Shown here piece by piece: positions 1-10,015 of a stretch of 32,441 nt of DNA; positions within the stretch are counted from its first letter, which is position 1, and each line of letters starts with the position of its first letter. Both the position numbers and the translations under genes were made by a program. The notes under the pieces were generated by a model. The model ran no database searches. It worked only from the letters and a program-made list of their open reading frames with translations, and was not told where the DNA came from. Source of the DNA: Gallionella sp. (GTDB taxonomy: Bacteria > Pseudomonadota > Gammaproteobacteria > Burkholderiales > Gallionellaceae). Location: positions 1 through 32,441 of the forward strand of contig PLWV01000009.1 of the NCBI GenBank assembly GCA_003153155.1, given 5' to 3'.

Positions 1-514
1 GGTGGAGTCCATATACAGAACTTGGCGAAGGGAAGGAATGTGCCACAACCGGACGTTCAAATAACAAAGCGTTTATAAGGTTTGGGGCAATTTCTGATAA
101 GAAATGGAATTAAGACGGCTGAGCTTCCGACATAGTCCAAATGGACTATTGCAGTAATTCTGATTGTGGAACAAGCTGCGCGAACCTCTAAAGAATTGGT
201 GATTAACGAAGAGTGAATTTCCGGTCAGTGCCAATAGCGGTCACCCGCAATTCCAGCGGCCACCCGGTCATCCATGCCGAAGGCTTGGAGTGTGCGATGT
301 GCAAGTGACAGCCCCTCGTGCAATATGCGGGCTATCAGGGTGTTGACTTTTCGGCTTATGCACCTGTACCAAGGTACAGTATCTTTTATAAATTTAATCT
401 ATATCATCGCGACATGCTTCTGCTCTGCGTGGTCATTGATGGTGTGAACAGGGTATACGGTGATTGCAACATGAGCTTGTTTGTTAACTGTCAATTCATA
501 TAGAGGGGATTATT
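1..514. other. Upstream region without a convincing gene
   Basis: No open frame here looks like a real protein. The 61-codon frame at 318-503 has no family resemblance and no clear ribosome site. The stretch holds small dyads (for example AGTCC-AAAT-GGACT near 136-149) and the palindrome at 364-379. It presumably carries the promoter of the PEP-CTERM gene that starts at 515. The left part could be the edge of a decayed mobile element, but I cannot name one. Confidence 0.5.
364..379. promoter_or_regulatory. Perfect palindrome upstream of PEP-CTERM gene, possible operator
   Basis: CTGTACC and GGTACAG form a perfect 7-bp inverted repeat with a two-base AA spacer, 135 bp before the start at 515 and just ahead of an AT-rich stretch (about 381-402). 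Dyads of this size are typical of dimeric regulator sites. The identity of any regulator is unknown. Confidence 0.35.
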
Positions 515-1201
515 ATGAAAAACACTTTTTCACGCATGGCGGTCGTTGCTTTGACCCTATGGCTCGGCTTTGCTGCTGGGGCGGCGAATGCTGACCTGAC
601 CGCTGCCGATGGTGGACTGACTGTATACGACAAGGGCGCCAATCTTTACTGGCTGGCCGACGCCAATCTTGTCCTCAGCAACAACTTTGGCGTAATAAGT
701 TCGATCCGTGGTGACGGTACGATGCAATGGAGAGATGCGCAAAGCTGGATCGCGGCGATGGATAAAGCCAACTACCTGGGCTATAACGACTGGCGCCTAC
801 CTACCACGTTGCAACCCGATCTCACTTGCGGAGTTCAAAATAGTCTTGGTTCCACTGGCCTCAGCTGCACCGGCAGCGAGATGGGGAATTTGTTCTACAA
901 CGAATTGGGAGGTGCTGCGGGTATTCCGATTCAGACCCAGAATAATGGCAAATTGGCTCTGTTCCAGAATGTTCCATACTCCCGCAGCTACTGGTCCGGT
1001 ACGGAGTGGGCGACGTATTCCGACGGCTACGCGTGGTACTTCGGCACCAACGGCTACCAGAACGTGACCGGTAAGTTCGACTGGCTGTATGCCACGGCTG
1101 TTCGCCCCGCCGTCCCCGAACCCGAAACCTACGCCATGCTGCTGGCTGGTTTAGGCTTGCTGGGTTTTACGGCATGGCGCAGAAAACAAAACCTGGGTTA
1201 A
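515..1201 (+). CDS. PEP-CTERM protein with DUF1566 (Lcl C-terminal-like) domain
   Basis: Exported protein of 228 residues. An N-terminal signal peptide (hydrophobic core about residues 8-24, probable cleavage after AANA) leads into a DUF1566-like domain with its usual signposts: W(R/M)DAQSW, a YNDWRLPT motif, a Y-WSGTEW motif and a closing AVRP. The C-terminus is a canonical PEP-CTERM sorting tag: VPEPETYAML, a hydrophobic helix and a terminal RRK cluster. In this class exosortase is known to process the tag and the protein goes to the outer surface or extracellular matrix. The start at 515 is preceded by AGAGGGGA at 502-509, a strong ribosome site. No exosortase gene lies in this window. The domain's ligand is unknown. 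Confidence 0.9.
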   Translation: MKNTFSRMAVVALTLWLGFAAGAANADLTAADGGLTVYDKGANLYWLADANLVLSNNFGVISSIRGDGTMQWRDAQSWIAAMDKANYLGYNDWRLPTTLQPDLTCGVQNSLGSTGLSCTGSEMGNLFYNELGGAAGIPIQTQNNGKLALFQNVPYSRSYWSGTEWATYSDGYAWYFGTNGYQNVTGKFDWLYATAVRPAVPEPETYAMLLAGLGLLGFTAWRRKQNLG

Positions 1202-1205
1202 TTTA

Positions 1206-1289
1206 AACCCAGATAATCCATTAGCCGTAACATCCCCTCTCCCACAAGTGGGCGAGGGGAGCAAAACAGCCTAATGGATAATTTGGGTT
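1206..1289. repeat. Nested palindromic element (MITE/REP-like)
   Basis: The outer arms 1206-1224 (AACCCAGATAATCCATTAG) and 1271-1289 are inverted repeats matching at 17 of 19 positions. Inside is a second hairpin, about 1234-1259, with CCCAC/GTGGG and CCCCTC/GAGGGG stems. The outer 19-mer recurs at 4298-4316 and, reversed, at 18781-18799, so this is a dispersed family. The element directly follows the stop at 1201 and could also help terminate transcription. Confidence 0.75.
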
Positions 1290-1379
1290 AAAGGATGCTG
1301 CCGATGTAGTAAAAATCGGACAAGATCAGGAAAATTGTGGCGTCCCCTATTATTTTATTTGCAAATTGAGGACATGAAA

Positions 1380-2126
1380 ATGATTACGAAAAAATTTCTT
1401 GCTACAACAATCATTCTTGCGCTCATTGCTGGTTTTTCCGGCACGGCGCTATCCGCGCCAGTCACAGTATTCTCTACGGATTTTGACGTTTCTTTGCCAA
1501 CGGCGATTACCCCGGGTTCAGCGACACTCACTGGCGTTCAGGGGTATGCCGGACTGGGCCCCATAGGCAATCAATTTGGAGGGAACTTTCTACGCAGTGA
1601 AACTGGCAATGTTGTGACTCTGAATTTGAACAACCTGCCCACGCACGACACGATCAGCCTCTCGTTCTTGTTCGCGGCAATCGACTCTCTCGATGGCACC
1701 GGTACATTCCCGGCAGGTGACTTCTTCAAGATTGTATTCGACGGTACGACGCTGTTCAGCGAATCGTTCGCTAATGCAACACCAGACCAGATACAAAGTT
1801 ATGTGCCACCCGCAGGCGTGGAACTGGCACGCCACGTTGATCTTGGATTTAGTGGGCCTGGTGGTTATTACACCGACAGTGCATACAACTTCGGTGCCGA
1901 TCCGCGCTTTTCGAACTTTGCGCACTCCGCTTCGTCGGCAAAAATCGATTTCTACATTTTTGGTCCGGGTAACCAAAGTCTCGCAGATGAATCGTGGGCA
2001 ATGGACAATCTGCGCGTGAGTGTCACTACACAAGCAGTTCCCGAACCCGAAACCTATGCCATGCTGCTGGTAGGTTTAGGCTTGTTGGGTTTTATATCGC
2101 GTCGTAGGAAAAACCTTGACGTGTAA
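1380..2126 (+). CDS. PEP-CTERM sorting domain protein, function unknown
   Basis: Exported protein of about 248 residues. A signal peptide (MITKKFLATT, hydrophobic stretch, cleavage near ALSA) precedes a body of roughly 190 residues that resembles the beta-rich extracellular domains common in PEP-CTERM proteins. The tag VPEPETYAML, a hydrophobic helix and SRRRKN close the protein. I chose the ATG at 1380 because GAGG at 1368-1371 lies 8 nt upstream; the ATG at 1374 has only 2 nt of spacing and a frame beginning at 1335 lacks a ribosome site. The tag DNA is nearly identical to that of the gene at 515 although the bodies are unrelated. The role of the body is unknown. Confidence 0.85.
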   Translation: MITKKFLATTIILALIAGFSGTALSAPVTVFSTDFDVSLPTAITPGSATLTGVQGYAGLGPIGNQFGGNFLRSETGNVVTLNLNNLPTHDTISLSFLFAAIDSLDGTGTFPAGDFFKIVFDGTTLFSESFANATPDQIQSYVPPAGVELARHVDLGFSGPGGYYTDSAYNFGADPRFSNFAHSASSAKIDFYIFGPGNQSLADESWAMDNLRVSVTTQAVPEPETYAMLLVGLGLLGFISRRRKNLDV

Positions 2127-2148
2127 TCCAGATTCACATTCAATCCGA

Positions 2149-2173
2149 AACGGGGGCTTAGGCTCCCGTTTTT
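2149..2173 (+). terminator. Rho-independent terminator after PEP-CTERM gene
   Basis: AACGGGGGC and GCTCCCGTT form a 9-bp stem (one G-T wobble) with a TTAG loop, followed by a run of T. It starts 22 nt after the stop at 2126. Confidence 0.85.
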
Positions 2174-2867
2174 CATTCTTGGACGGCGATGTGCGAACGT
2201 CTCTTATGTGTCGAAAGCCGTCCTTTACCCTCGTTAATTGCCTGCCTGTAAGCGGAACGTCAAGGCAGTAAGACGGCCTCTTGCCAGTGCCCAGATTTAT
2301 CGCTTCGGGCGCGCCAATGTAAAAACAAAGTCAAAAGTGGTTTGCCAGAGATAGCAGACCGAAAGGTTTGAGTGTTTCCAGAAAACTTCCAACAAGTTTA
2401 CAGACAGCCCATGCAGGCTAGTGCCAACGTCAAACTGGAACCACGATAATCCAGTGCCCAGATTCGTCCGAACCGGCGAGCCAGTTACCTTCGAGCCTCG
2501 AATGTTTGCAATGAGTCGACTTGAGACCCTTAGAGGATGGGCGATGAAACGCAAATATCCTCGGCAATTCACCACCTGCCTGATGTGCGGATAACCAAAA
2601 CGCTTCATGAAAATAATAACGCCGCATTAATGCGGCGTTATGTGTCGGCTTATGGGAGGCCGATTGGGTCAGTCATCGAATACTGACTTGGGTAGCAACT
2701 ACAGATAATTAATCATTGAAGTGTCGATAGGCGTCTCCCATTAACGGTTAACCTTTCCGAACCTGTGCTCAACAACCACGAGCATTTTATACACTTAATT
2801 TCTGGTAAATTCAACTCAAAAAAAAGAGCCGTCCCTGCCGTGATTGAAACAAGCTTTAGAGTTTCCC
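2174..2867. other. Long intergenic stretch without a recognisable gene
   Basis: About 690 bp between the PEP-CTERM terminator and the fumC stop. The frames of 65-103 codons on the minus strand look like chance. The phrase AGTGCCCAGATT occurs twice (near 2286 and 2453), which may reflect an old duplication. The perfect palindrome at 2616-2641 is the clearest structure. Confidence 0.5.
2616..2641. repeat. 26-bp perfect palindrome
   Basis: The arms ATAACGCCGCATT and AATGCGGCGTTAT are perfectly complementary with no spacer. No T-run follows on either strand, so it is not a standard terminator. It could be a cruciform-forming site or a protein-binding site in otherwise empty DNA. Confidence 0.6.
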
Positions 2868-4280
2868 TTATGTTTTGCTGGGATGAACCATATCTGCCGG
2901 TCGCACCCAGCGCTCGAAGTCCTGTTCCGTGACATACCCCAGCGCCAGCGCCGCCTGCTTGAGCGTGCTGCCGTCACGGTGCGCGCGTTTGGCGATTTCG
3001 GCGGCGCGGTCGTAGCCGATATGCGGGGTCAGCGCGGTCACCAGCATCAGCGAGCGTTCCATCAGTTCGGCGATGCGTCCGTGATTGGCCTCGATACCGC
3101 GCACGCAGTATTCCTCGAAGCTGGTCATGCCGTCGGTGAGCAGGCGCACGCTCTGCGAGAAGTTGTGAGCGATGAGCGGCTTGAATACATTCAGCTCGAA
3201 GTTGCCTGAGGCGCCGCCGACTGTGATCGCAACGTCGTTGCCGAACACTTGGCAGCACAGCATGGTCAGCGCTTCGCACTGGGTAGGATTCACTTTGCCC
3301 GGCATGATCGAACTGCCCGGCTCGTTTTCCGGGATGCTGATCTCTCCCAGGCCGGAGCGCGGGCCGGAGGCCAGCCAGCGCACGTCGTTGGCGATCTTCA
3401 TCAGCGCGACAGCCAGCGTCTTGAGAGCGCCGTGTGCGGACACCAGCGCATCATGTGCGGCCAGCGCGGCAAATTTGTTGGTGGCACTCTTGAAAGGAGC
3501 TTCATTGCCGAATCGTGCGGCGTTGCTGCGCGCCAGTTCAGCGGCGACGCGCTCGCCGAATTCGGCATGGGTGTTCAGCCCGGTGCCGACTGCCGTGCCG
3601 CCGACCGCCAGTTCGTAAAGCGGTGCCAGCGCGGCGAATAGCATAGCTTCCGCGAGATCCAGTTGTGCCACATAACCGGAGAATTCCTGGCCCAGCGTCA
3701 GCGGGGTTGCGTCCTGCAGATGCGTGCGGCCGATCTTGACGATGTTGGCGAACGCATCGGATTTTATTTTCAGGGTCGTGCGCAGCGTACCCAATGCCGG
3801 GAGGAGTTTTTGCTGAATGCCGATGACGGCGGCCACGTGCATCGCGGTGGGGAAGATGTCGTTGGATGACTGGCCGAGATTGATGTCATCGTTGGGATGG
3901 ATGTTGCGCGCTTCACCGCGCACGCCACCGAGCAATTCCGAGGCGCGGTTGGCGAGCACCTCGTTCATGTTCATGTTGCTCTGCGTGCCCGAACCGGTTT
4001 GCCAGACGGACAGCGGAAACTCATGGCGATGCAGACCGGCCAATACTTCGTCTGCGGCCTGCACGATGGCCTTTGCCTTGTCGTTATTCAGCAACCCAAG
4101 ATCGCGGTTGACCAGCGCGCAGGCACGTTTAACCTTAGCGAGGCCCATGATGATTTCTTCCGGCATGCGCTCGGATGAAATGTGAAAGTGTTCGAGCGAA
4201 CGTTGCGTCTGCGCGCCCCAGAGCCGGTCGGCAGGAACCTCGATGGTGCCGAATGAATCGCGTTCTTTTCTGGTGGTCAT
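2868..4280 (-). CDS. fumC: Class II fumarate hydratase
   Basis: Iron-independent fumarase that interconverts fumarate and L-malate in the TCA cycle, cytosolic homotetramer. The protein is 470 residues, normal for FumC. The superfamily signature [11 protein letters not shown] is present (about residues 318-328), as are the substrate-site motifs [14 protein letters not shown] (here [10 protein letters not shown], about 95-104), SSNDIFPT and [10 protein letters not shown]. The start is the ATG at 4280, with GAAGGAAAG just upstream. It lies 153 bp downstream of acnA on the same strand, a TCA-cycle pair. The gap holds a hairpin repeat that might partly insulate the two genes. Confidence 0.97.
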   Translation of the reverse strand: MTTRKERDSFGTIEVPADRLWGAQTQRSLEHFHISSERMPEEIIMGLAKVKRACALVNRDLGLLNNDKAKAIVQAADEVLAGLHRHEFPLSVWQTGSGTQSNMNMNEVLANRASELLGGVRGEARNIHPNDDINLGQSSNDIFPTAMHVAAVIGIQQKLLPALGTLRTTLKIKSDAFANIVKIGRTHLQDATPLTLGQEFSGYVAQLDLAEAMLFAALAPLYELAVGGTAVGTGLNTHAEFGERVAAELARSNAARFGNEAPFKSATNKFAALAAHDALVSAHGALKTLAVALMKIANDVRWLASGPRSGLGEISIPENEPGSSIMPGKVNPTQCEALTMLCCQVFGNDVAITVGGASGNFELNVFKPLIAHNFSQSVRLLTDGMTSFEEYCVRGIEANHGRIAELMERSLMLVTALTPHIGYDRAAEIAKRAHRDGSTLKQAALALGYVTEQDFERWVRPADMVHPSKT

Positions 4281-4297
4281 GGTGCTTTCCTTCTATA

Positions 4298-4413
4298 AAC
4301 CCAAATTGTTCATTAGATCGTTCGCGAATTGTAGGAGCACGTCATGCGTGCAATTGCTCTTTTCATTCGCGGGCCACTTCGACAGGCTCAGGACAGACAT
4401 GGCCCGCTCCTAC
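4298..4413. repeat. Composite repeat between acnA and fumC
   Basis: Three repeat parts lie in this gap. 4298-4316 (AACCCAAATTGTTCATTAG) is a solo copy of the 19-bp end seen at 1206 and 18781. GTAGGAGC at 4331-4338 pairs with GCTCCTAC at 4406-4413, and GCGGGCCA at 4369-4376 pairs with TGGCCCGC at 4399-4406. The loop at 4377-4396 holds the TTCGACAGGCTCAGGACAG sequence, which also occurs near 19871 and 24237. The hairpin could act as an acnA terminator or mRNA stabiliser, but no T-run is present. Confidence 0.7.
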
Positions 4414-4433
4414 ACAGCTTGTAGGATTTCTAT

Positions 4434-7355
<2,922 letters not shown>

Positions 7356-7512
7356 GGCGGGCTCCGAATGTGCGGGACGAAATGAAAGCGCGATTATAAG
7401 GTGTTGCGTGGCAGTCGTCTTGCCCGGTGTGTTTGTGGAGATAATTTATATCTTTTGTGCGCGATAAGCCGATGACAGTTAAGCGGTTTAGTGGCTTGCT
7501 GTCAGATATGCG

Positions 7513-8838
7513 TTAACCGTTGAGGCATAGCAGCGCACTACCGTAAGCCGCTTCGGAATGCACCAAAGGCAGGCAATTCTCTAAGCTCTTGCGAGCTTGA
7601 GAAATTGACACCACCGCCGTACTGACTGGTATGCCAAGCAATCTTTCGCGCATCTTTTTCCACACGGTGTTTTGTGCCCCGCCGCCGTTAGTCACAACGC
7701 GCTTGAGTGTTGGCGCACCCAGTTCGGCGAGTTTGGCATAGCCCGCCGCTTCGATACGCGCCAAACCTTGCAACAACCCATGCAGAAATTCCACATCGTT
7801 TGCCGGGCGAGGTTCCAGTCGCGGTGCGAGCCGCACATCGTTGACAGGGAAACGCTCGCCGATTTTGGTCAGCGGGTAATAATCCAGCGGGCTGTCTTGC
7901 AGCGGATCGATTTGCGCACTCAGGGCAGCGAGTTGTTTATCGTTGAAGTAATGGCGCAGTACGGCAGCTCCCGCATTCGATGCGCCGCCCACCAGCCAAA
8001 GATCGCCGTAGCGATGGCTGTACACGCCGTATTCCGGCGCATCAATTCGGATTGCCGAAAGCTGTTTGAGTACCAGCGTCGTGCCGAGTGAAGTCACGCC
8101 GATGCCAAGCTGATTTACGTCCGCCGCGATGAATGCGGCGATGCTGTCGGTGGTTCCGGCGTGAATGGCACATTGCGGATGGATGCCGAAATGCGCGGCG
8201 ATGTCCGGTTGAATGTGTCCGATTATTTCGCCGGGGGCGAACACCTGTGGCAGCAGATGGGTATGCGGCAGAGCCATCACCCAATGCGGCCAGCATAGCT
8301 GTTCAACGTCGTAGCCGGTCTTCATCGCGTTGTGATAATCGCTGATGCCGGGCTTCCCGCCGAGCAGGGCGGTGAGCCAGTCGGCCTGATGTAAAAAATA
8401 CGCGGCATGATTGATGTCGCTTTGCTGCGTCAGCCAAAGAAACTTCGCAAGGCCGGAGGTGGCGGTGCAAACAGCATGTCTTTCAGGTGCGATGGCTTTG
8501 AGTTGTGCGGCCTGTTGCCGCGCACGGTCGTCGTGGTAGAGCAGGGCGGGATTGAGCGGCTCCAGTTTCGCATCACACAGCATCACCGTGCCGGATGTGC
8601 CGTCTATCGCCAAGCCGTGCAATTGAGCCGCGATGTCTTTCGGTAGTGCACTTAGCAGCGTGTGTAGCGCAGCGCGCCAGTCGGCCGTGGTTTGCTCAGC
8701 AGGGTCAGGGTATGCGACGCGCTGTTCCCAGACGATGGCCTTATCGCCGTCAATGATGCAGGCGCGTGCGCCGGAGGTGCCGAAGTCCAAGCCGAGGTAG
8801 TAGATGGCAATGCGTCCTTTAACGATTGAAAACTTCAC
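7513..8838 (-). CDS. FGGY-family sugar kinase, ribulokinase-like
   Basis: ATP-dependent sugar kinase of 441 residues. The N-terminal phosphate-binding motif YLGLDFGTSGARA (about residues 14-26), the IDGTSGTVMLCD segment, the catalytic aspartate in AGTTDSIAAF (about 229) and the C-terminal adenosine motif TNGGGAQN (about 383-390) are all present. The overall sequence resembles the cyanobacterial/plant sugar kinase reported to act on D-ribulose (recognition from memory), so D-ribulose is the best guess and D-xylulose the alternative. The frame opens with GTG at 8838. Family alignment suggests the true N-terminus may lie about 10 residues later, near an AAAGGA at about 8817-8822 (minus strand). 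No sugar-transport or pentose genes are adjacent. Confidence 0.85.
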   Translation of the reverse strand: MKFSIVKGRIAIYYLGLDFGTSGARACIIDGDKAIVWEQRVAYPDPAEQTTADWRAALHTLLSALPKDIAAQLHGLAIDGTSGTVMLCDAKLEPLNPALLYHDDRARQQAAQLKAIAPERHAVCTATSGLAKFLWLTQQSDINHAAYFLHQADWLTALLGGKPGISDYHNAMKTGYDVEQLCWPHWVMALPHTHLLPQVFAPGEIIGHIQPDIAAHFGIHPQCAIHAGTTDSIAAFIAADVNQLGIGVTSLGTTLVLKQLSAIRIDAPEYGVYSHRYGDLWLVGGASNAGAAVLRHYFNDKQLAALSAQIDPLQDSPLDYYPLTKIGERFPVNDVRLAPRLEPRPANDVEFLHGLLQGLARIEAAGYAKLAELGAPTLKRVVTNGGGAQNTVWKKMRERLLGIPVSTAVVSISQARKSLENCLPLVHSEAAYGSALLCLNG

Positions 8839-8870
8839 TCATAGTGCAATGCAGAAATCCCACGCTTTTA

Positions 8871-8988
8871 AATCCCCCCTAGCCCCCCTTTTTCAAAGTG
8901 GGGAACACTTTGCAACAGGATCATAGGGTTCACCACTTTGAAAAAGTCCGTCATTCCCCACTTTGAAAAAGGGGGGCTAGGGGGGATT
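8871..8988. repeat. Large inverted-repeat element, copy 1, downstream of DUF559 gene
   Basis: The arms 8871-8905 and 8954-8988 are perfect 35-bp inverted repeats (AATCCCCCCTAG at the outer end, CAAAGTGGGGAA at the inner end) around a 48-bp centre. The centre contains more CACTTTGAAAAAG-type pieces. The right arm overlaps the 3' end of the DUF559 gene and supplies its stop codon. A diverged second copy lies at 9386-9519, on the gene's other side. Confidence 0.9.
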
Positions 8989-9348
8989 GAGCTTTTGACT
9001 CACCACCCATTCATAAATCACTGCCAATACTGCCTCGGTTTCTCGTAAAACCTGCTGATTATCAAAGCGCAGCACACGCAAGCCGATTGCTGTGAGCATG
9101 GCATCGCGCTCACGGTCTTTCACTTCATGGTCAGTATCAAAATGCTGGCCACCATCCAGTTCAATCACCAACTGCGCTACCGGGCAGTAAAAATCAACGA
9201 TAAATGAGAGCAAAGGCTTTTGGCGGTAAAACTGTACGCCGTCGATTTGCTTGCCTCTGAGCCGCCGCCATAGGAATTGCTCTGCCTCCGTCATGTTTGC
9301 GCGCAGGTTTCGTGAGAACTGTTTCAGGTCTTTACGGTATGGCTGCAT
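8977..9348 (-). CDS. DUF559 / Vsr-like endonuclease-domain protein
   Basis: A 123-residue protein of the DUF559 family, related to very-short-patch-repair and other PD-(D/E)XK nucleases. The N-terminus has the typical RxLRxNMTEAEQFLWRRLR segment (about residues 13-30). The putative active site is FIVDFYCP followed by VIELDGGQH (Asp about 52, Glu about 63), and the VLRFDN strand follows. Length is normal for the family. The last codons (LNPP, stop) are encoded by the inverted repeat at 8954-8988, and another copy of the repeat lies just upstream at 9386-9519. This hints at a functional or mobile association. The substrate is unknown. Confidence 0.85.
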   Translation of the reverse strand: MQPYRKDLKQFSRNLRANMTEAEQFLWRRLRGKQIDGVQFYRQKPLLSFIVDFYCPVAQLVIELDGGQHFDTDHEVKDRERDAMLTAIGLRVLRFDNQQVLRETEAVLAVIYEWVVSQKLNPP

Positions 9349-9385
9349 GGATTTAGTTGCTGTTCATAGAAATCTACCAAATTCA

Positions 9386-9519
9386 AATCCCCCCTAACCC
9401 CCCTTTTTCAAAGTGGGGAACGCTTCGTAACAAGAACATAGGGTTCCACACTTTGAAAGGATCCTCCACTTTGAAAAGATCCGCTATCCCCCACTTTGAA
9501 AAAGGGGGCTAAGGGGATT
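9386..9519. repeat. Large inverted-repeat element, copy 2, upstream of DUF559 gene
   Basis: The left arm 9386-9420 matches the copy-1 left arm except for one base (CCTAACCC for CCTAGCCC). The right arm, about 9487-9519, is shorter and slightly diverged. The centre contains extra CACTTTGAAA repeats interrupted by GATCC. The element fills the space between queF and the DUF559 gene. Confidence 0.85.
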
Positions 9520-9536
9520 GGTTCTATGAATTTGAT

Positions 9537-9956
9537 TCATCCACGCGTGTTCGATTGCGTGTCGAACTGGTTTAATTCAACGTGCGGTGCAGGCTGCCAG
9601 CCTTGCTTGCGGTGTTCCGCCACAACGTTGGTAAAGATGCCGCCGCGCACGTAGAATTTCGCGGTCAGGCGCATGAAGCGCGGCTGGGTGGCGGCGACCA
9701 GATCATCGAGAATGCGGTTGGTAACGTCCTCGTGAAAATGCCCTTCATTGCGGAACGACCAGATATACAGTTTGAGGCTTTTCAGTTCGACGCACTTTTC
9801 ATCCGCGATGTAGTCCAGTATCAGCGTGGCAAAGTCTGGCTGGCCGGTTTTGGGGCACAAACAGGTGAACTCGGGGATTTCCATGTTGATGTGATAATCG
9901 CGCTGCGGGTTCGGGTTGGGGAAGATTTCCAGCGTCTTGTTCGGTTGAGTAGCCAT
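9537..9956 (-). CDS. queF: NADPH-dependent preQ0 reductase
   Basis: Reduces 7-cyano-7-deazaguanine (preQ0) to preQ1 in queuosine tRNA modification; cytosolic, T-fold family. This is the short, single-domain form (139 residues). The catalytic Cys34 sits in [14 protein letters not shown] with the catalytic Asp41 after it. The QueF signature [23 protein letters not shown] (given in part: ELKSLKLY...) spans about 57-78, with NADPH/substrate residues including the HFHED. Divergent from smc with 59 bp between the starts. The other queuosine genes are not in the window. Confidence 0.95.
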   Translation of the reverse strand: MATQPNKTLEIFPNPNPQRDYHINMEIPEFTCLCPKTGQPDFATLILDYIADEKCVELKSLKLYIWSFRNEGHFHEDVTNRILDDLVAATQPRFMRLTAKFYVRGGIFTNVVAEHRKQGWQPAPHVELNQFDTQSNTRG

Positions 9957-10015
9957 TTGGTATGCCTGCCAGGTTCGGTTAGAATGGCGCGTATTATAAC
10001 GTTGCGACTGCCAAA
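9957..10015. promoter_or_regulatory. Divergent promoter region queF / smc
   Basis: This 59-bp gap must hold the promoters of both genes or lie within an mRNA leader. TATTATAAC near 9991-9999 resembles a -10 box, with GGTTAG upstream. The assignment is tentative. Confidence 0.3.

Noticed and set aside
318..503. 61-codon plus-strand frame upstream of the first PEP-CTERM gene
   Set aside because: No ribosome site, no family resemblance, and it overlaps the region expected to hold the promoter.
2822..2866. Terminator after fumC
   Set aside because: A T-run exists on the minus strand near 2817-2826, but I found no stable stem before it.
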